From: Elusimicrobiota bacterium
GTDB lineage: Bacteria > Elusimicrobiota > Elusimicrobia > Elusimicrobiales > UBA9959
NCBI GenBank assembly: GCA_030637365.1
Contig: DAOWGR010000120.1
Location: 1 to 8,226, forward strand
DNA: 8,226 bases
Reading direction: 5' to 3'
The notes below the pieces were generated by a model. That model had not been told where the DNA came from. It worked only from the letters and a program-made list of their open reading frames with translations, and did no database searches. Every line of letters starts with the position of its first letter. The stretch's first letter is position 1. Of the stretch, positions 5,559 through 8,226 are shown piece by piece. Position numbers and translations under genes: made by a program.

Positions 5559-7529
5559 GTGATATCCATTTTTAAAAGCTTGGCGATAATTTTATTGCTG
5601 TTAAAACCCTTGCCGCTTTTAGCCGATTGCTCGCGCGAAACGGCGAAAGCCCGGCAACTTTATTTAAACGGAAAGAATCAATCCGCGCTTTATTTTTCCG
5701 ATTTATGCTTAAAAAAAAATCAAAAAAATCCAACGGCTTTGCTTTTTTTTATTGAAATTCTGCCCGAGAATTCATCATCCCCATATTATGAAGATTTGCT
5801 GAAAATAGCCGATAAAGCCTTAAAAGAAAAAACCGGCGGATATACTCCCTATCTCGCTTTATGCAAATATTACAGAAATAAAAAACGCCTTAATAACGCT
5901 CTCTCCAATTGCAAAAAAGCGCTAATGCTTGAACCGATAGCGTATCCCGTTTACAGAGAATTGGGATTAACATACGCCAAAATAAAAAATTCCGAAAAAG
6001 CCATTGAAAATTTCAACCATGGAATTGATATCTCTCCAAATAATTATACGGCGCGATATTTATTGGCTGAAGAATATTTTAAAAGCGGAAAAAACAAACT
6101 CGCGCTTAAAAATTATTTAAAAGCGCTCAGCCTTCTGCCCCATCAAGCAAAAAACACGCTGTTTGCCTCCAATATATCAAAACGCGTCAATACATTGCGC
6201 TCCATATTCTCAAAGGAACATAAAATAAGACAAAAAAAAACGAAAACGGCTCGAAAAATAAAAACTGAAAAGTGCGTTGATAAAGCCGATGAATATTTAA
6301 ATTCCAATAAGCTTGAAGAAGCCCACTCTCAAATTTCAAACTGCCTTAAATGGGACTCGGCAAACTCAAAAGCGAGAATGCTTTTAGCCGATATTTTCAT
6401 GCGGCTCGGCAAATATGAAGCCGCCATACTGGAATATAAAAAAATTGGAAAAACCAAACAAACTCAAAGAGAATTTAAAGCTTTCTGCCAATTAAAAATA
6501 GGCGAAATCCATTCAAAAATGAACAACAATAAACTTGCGATGGTTCATTATCGAAAAGCTCTTAAAATAAACAACACGGACATCAATGCCCTTTTAAAAA
6601 TAGCCCAATGCCATGAAACTGAATTAAACCATGAAAAAGCGATGCATTATTACAAAAGCATATTGGTAATTGAACCGGCGAATTTTTTCGCGAACCTCAA
6701 ATTCAAAGAACTTACGGTAAAAACCATGTCGGATGAAGATATCCTTAAAGAAATGAAATTACGCCTGATAACGGACGCAAAAACCAAAACTTTGACGAAA
6801 AAAATTAAAAACCTGTTTTATTTAATAAGAAAAGCCGAAACCAAGTACGCCGTGGATTACTTGAAAGAAAAAAATGTACTATTGGCGAGGAAAATCATTA
6901 CAATCAAAAATAAGGCGGGAAGAATAAAACTTCTTCTAAACGCGCGGGGATTTAAATCCTATAGATGGCTGATGACAAGAGAATCAATAAATTTTTTCGA
7001 AAAACAGGATATAAGTTTAAAAACCGTTTTTCTTTTAAAAGACAAAACGGGCGCCGTGATATTTGATAAAAAAGGCAATTTAACAAATAGCGGATTAAAC
7101 GCCTATTGGGAGGCGCTACAAGGAAAGAAAAGCTGGTTAATGCCTTATGAAAAACCGCCCGCCAACGCGCGGCAAGAAGAAGACAATAAAGAACTGGGGG
7201 AAATTCGAAAAATGGGCTACAGAGAAATATCGGATCAAGAACTTGGATGGCTGCTAAAAGCCACGGATTGTCCCATTGAAGTTCTAATGCCTCCCCAAAA
7301 GAATTATTTGAGAATTCTTAAAATGGAAAATTCCAGCAGAAACTTTCTCTGCTATGAAACTCCGTCAACATGCTCTCCATTTGGAGGTGGAACCATTCTC
7401 TCCACTTATATGGAACAGTACCGAGCCGGAAACGAATACATTCCCACAGGAAAAACTTCAACGGCGTTTTTTGGCAAGGGAGCCGTTGAAAGAAGAAACT
7501 TCTGCCATGAGGGCAAAATATGGAGATAA
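5559..7529 (+). CDS. Secreted TPR protein with unknown C-terminal region
   Basis: From GTG 5559 the product is 656 residues. Residues 1-22 form a signal peptide (hydrophobic core LAIILLLL, likely cut after LLA before Asp23). Asp before Cys24 rules out a standard lipobox, so it should be periplasmic or exported. TPR-like helical pairs occupy about 23-65, 98-127, 130-160 and 164-194. A Lys/Arg-rich stretch follows (218-238), then further repeats at 239-268, 272-295, 308-338 and 342-373. Examples are LGLTYAKIKNSEKAIENFNH (135-154) and AMVHYRKALKINN. Residues 390-656 match no domain I recognise; they are basic at 400-470, then globular with Cys at 571, 598, 605 and 649. Several TPR units have a Cys at each end of the helix pair (24/50, 239/262), suggesting disulfides in an oxidising compartment. 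It is the last gene of the operon. A partner-binding scaffold in the envelope is inferred from the repeats; the actual role is unknown. Confidence 0.85.
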   Translation: MISIFKSLAIILLLLKPLPLLADCSRETAKARQLYLNGKNQSALYFSDLCLKKNQKNPTALLFFIEILPENSSSPYYEDLLKIADKALKEKTGGYTPYLALCKYYRNKKRLNNALSNCKKALMLEPIAYPVYRELGLTYAKIKNSEKAIENFNHGIDISPNNYTARYLLAEEYFKSGKNKLALKNYLKALSLLPHQAKNTLFASNISKRVNTLRSIFSKEHKIRQKKTKTARKIKTEKCVDKADEYLNSNKLEEAHSQISNCLKWDSANSKARMLLADIFMRLGKYEAAILEYKKIGKTKQTQREFKAFCQLKIGEIHSKMNNNKLAMVHYRKALKINNTDINALLKIAQCHETELNHEKAMHYYKSILVIEPANFFANLKFKELTVKTMSDEDILKEMKLRLITDAKTKTLTKKIKNLFYLIRKAETKYAVDYLKEKNVLLARKIITIKNKAGRIKLLLNARGFKSYRWLMTRESINFFEKQDISLKTVFLLKDKTGAVIFDKKGNLTNSGLNAYWEALQGKKSWLMPYEKPPANARQEEDNKELGEIRKMGYREISDQELGWLLKATDCPIEVLMPPQKNYLRILKMENSSRNFLCYETPSTCSPFGGGTILSTYMEQYRAGNEYIPTGKTSTAFFGKGAVERRNFCHEGKIWR

Positions 7530-7652
7530 CATTACAGTGCTACAGCGCGGCGGCACGACAGCGCACCAGTTTAACAACTTCATTTTGCCCCCTTTATTAA
7601 CTTACGCGCTTTACCGGTGACTTGCGCACTATTATCCGCTCTCGCTCTGAAT
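7530..7652. other. Intergenic spacer with a GC-rich patch before rplM
   Basis: No gene is supported here. Bases 7537-7568 are 23 of 32 G/C, far above the surrounding sequence, with GCGC repeated and GTGC (7537-7540) able to pair with GCAC at 7553-7556 or 7563-7566. No hairpin followed by a T-run is seen, so the operon end lacks a visible intrinsic terminator. No tRNA or recognised leader motif is apparent. Confidence 0.4.
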
Positions 7653-7682
7653 TTGCAATGAATGGCGGACATTTGCTATCAT
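7653..7682 (+). promoter_or_regulatory. Extended -10 promoter of rplM-rpsI, leaderless arrangement
   Basis: TTGCAA (7653-7658) and TATCAT (7677-7682, 5 of 6 to consensus) are 18 bases apart, and the -10 is preceded by TGC, the extended -10 TGn motif. Only 8 nt separate the -10 from the ATG at 7691, so transcription would start at or within a few bases of the start codon. The absence of a Shine-Dalgarno before 7691 agrees. This is the best promoter in the window by eye. Confidence 0.6.
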
Positions 7683-7690
7683 TGATACCT

Positions 7691-8173
7691 ATGAACCAGA
7701 AAACAACTTTACCCAATCCCAAGGATATTGAAAAAAAACGAAAATGGCATTTTATAGATGCTGAAAACGCCATTCTCGGACGATTATCCACAAAAGCCGC
7801 GTCTTTGTTGATAGGCAAACATAAAAGAATTTTTACGCCTCATATTGATTGTGGAGATTTTGTTGTTGTAACCAATGCTGCCAAAGTCCGAGTTACCGGC
7901 AATAAAATGGAAGATAAATTTTATTTTACCCACTCAGGTTACGCCAGCGGAGCAAAAACAACGCCTTTTAAAAGGCAGTTGGCAAAAGATCCGACCAAAA
8001 TTATCTATCTTGCGGTTAAAAGAATGCTTGCGGCCAATCGCCTTAGAGACAGAAGACTCAAAAGACTTAGAGTCTTCCCCGGACAACAGACTCAATTTCC
8101 AAATCCCGCTATCAATGGAGCCGGCAATTCCGTTTCACCGGCGCCGGATAAAGCGGACACCAAAAAGCAATAA
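7691..8173 (+). CDS. rplM: 50S ribosomal protein L13
   Basis: This 160-residue protein is an early-assembling component of the large ribosomal subunit. Family landmarks are RKWHFIDAENAILGRLSTKA (17-36), FTPHIDCGDFVVVTNAAKVR (48-67), VTGNKMEDKFYFTHSGY (68-84) and the signature region AVKRMLAANRLRDRRLKRLR (108-127). The usual Lys-Gly-Met-Leu-Pro of the signature is Lys-Arg-Met-Leu-Ala here. Residues about 138-160 form a Pro/Ala/Lys tail beyond the roughly 142-residue length of E. coli L13 and are probably disordered. ATG 7691 is preferred: the frame stays open upstream to TTG 7622 and ATG 7658, but those residues match no L13 N-terminus and overlap the promoter. It is followed 15 nt later by rpsI, the conserved L13-S9 operon. 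Confidence 0.96.
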   Translation: MNQKTTLPNPKDIEKKRKWHFIDAENAILGRLSTKAASLLIGKHKRIFTPHIDCGDFVVVTNAAKVRVTGNKMEDKFYFTHSGYASGAKTTPFKRQLAKDPTKIIYLAVKRMLAANRLRDRRLKRLRVFPGQQTQFPNPAINGAGNSVSPAPDKADTKKQ

Positions 8174-8188
8174 TAGAAGAGGTTAATT

Positions 8189-8226
8189 ATGCCCCAGATA
8201 AAATCAAGAAATTTCATAGCCGCGAC
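8189..8226 (+). CDS. rpsI: 30S ribosomal protein S9, 5' end only
   Basis: Twelve codons (MPQIKSRNFIAA) are visible before the window ends. A good Shine-Dalgarno (AGAGG, 8178-8182) ends 6 nt before the ATG. The position directly after rplM and an N-terminus leading into the expected A-[TS]-G-R-R-K of S9 identify it; the fragment alone would be too short. S9 sits in the head of the small subunit, with its C-terminal tail reaching the P-site tRNA. Confidence 0.88.
   Translation, partial: MPQIKSRNFIAA

Noticed and set aside
7443..7461. P-loop-like IPTGKTST in the C-terminus of the secreted TPR protein.
   Set aside because: The required Gly five residues before GKT is Glu, there is no Walker B, and the protein is exported where ATP is absent.
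7354..7620. Open frame of 88 codons overlapping the end of the secreted TPR gene in the +1 frame, with plausible-looking amino acids; considered as a frameshifted continuation.
   Set aside because: Its codons (CGT, CGG, AGG, CTC, CAG) are unlike the rest of the window, while the main frame keeps AGA, AAA, GAA and GGA usage up to the stop at 7527-7529. The frame is closed upstream by TGA at 7309.
7622..7690. N-terminal extension of L13 from TTG 7622 or ATG 7658.
   Set aside because: The extra residues match no L13 sequence and the DNA carries the rplM promoter elements.
1..8226. CRISPR array, tRNA, rRNA, insertion sequence, toxin-antitoxin or defence system.
   Set aside because: Both strands were scanned by eye: no regularly spaced repeats, no tRNA T-loop/acceptor pattern, no transposase and no recognisable defence domain were found.

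Overview
The window looks like chromosome from an uncultured bacterium with AT-rich, Lys/Glu/Asn-rich coding (AAA, GAA and ATA/ATT codons dominate). Secreted and cytoplasmic TPR proteins, a clostripain-type protease and the wording of ribosomal protein L13 suggest an Elusimicrobiota- or Omnitrophota-like lineage. That placement is an impression from the protein sequences and is low confidence. There are no mobile elements, CRISPR arrays, tRNAs or rRNAs, so this appears to be ordinary housekeeping and lineage-specific chromosome.

Layout. (1) Positions 1-89, minus strand: the 5' end of rdgB (XTP/dITP pyrophosphatase), cut by the window edge. (2) 90-187: a divergent intergenic region with an 11-bp direct repeat, a TTGACA box and an AT-rich palindrome just before the next start. 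(3) 188-2605: an 805-residue cytoplasmic TPR protein whose C-terminus holds two copies of an unrecognised domain. (4) 2703-7529: a tight four-gene run behind its own promoter. It encodes a secreted clostripain (C11) protease, a squalene/phytoene synthase family enzyme (HpnD-like), dCTP deaminase, and a secreted TPR protein with a 266-residue unrecognised C-terminus. (5) 7530-7690: a spacer with a GC-rich patch and a good extended -10 promoter. (6) 7691 to the end: rplM and the first codons of rpsI, the usual L13-S9 operon.

The four-gene run mixes unrelated jobs (exoprotease, isoprenoid synthesis, pyrimidine nucleotide supply, periplasmic scaffold). Its close spacing (2-nt gap, 7-nt overlap, about 50-nt gap) indicates co-transcription rather than one pathway. 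Translation signals differ by position. Most internal genes have Shine-Dalgarno sequences (dcd, rpsI, probably the second TPR gene), as does the protease gene. The first genes of two units (188 and 7691) have none, and promoter-like -10 elements sit about 8 nt before their ATGs, which suggests leaderless mRNAs.

The observations most worth following up are the duplicated domain in the 188-2605 protein, the loss in the protease of the aspartate that sets clostripain's P1 specificity, the putative leaderless starts, and paired cysteines in TPR repeats of the secreted TPR protein. No clearly new multi-gene system was found.
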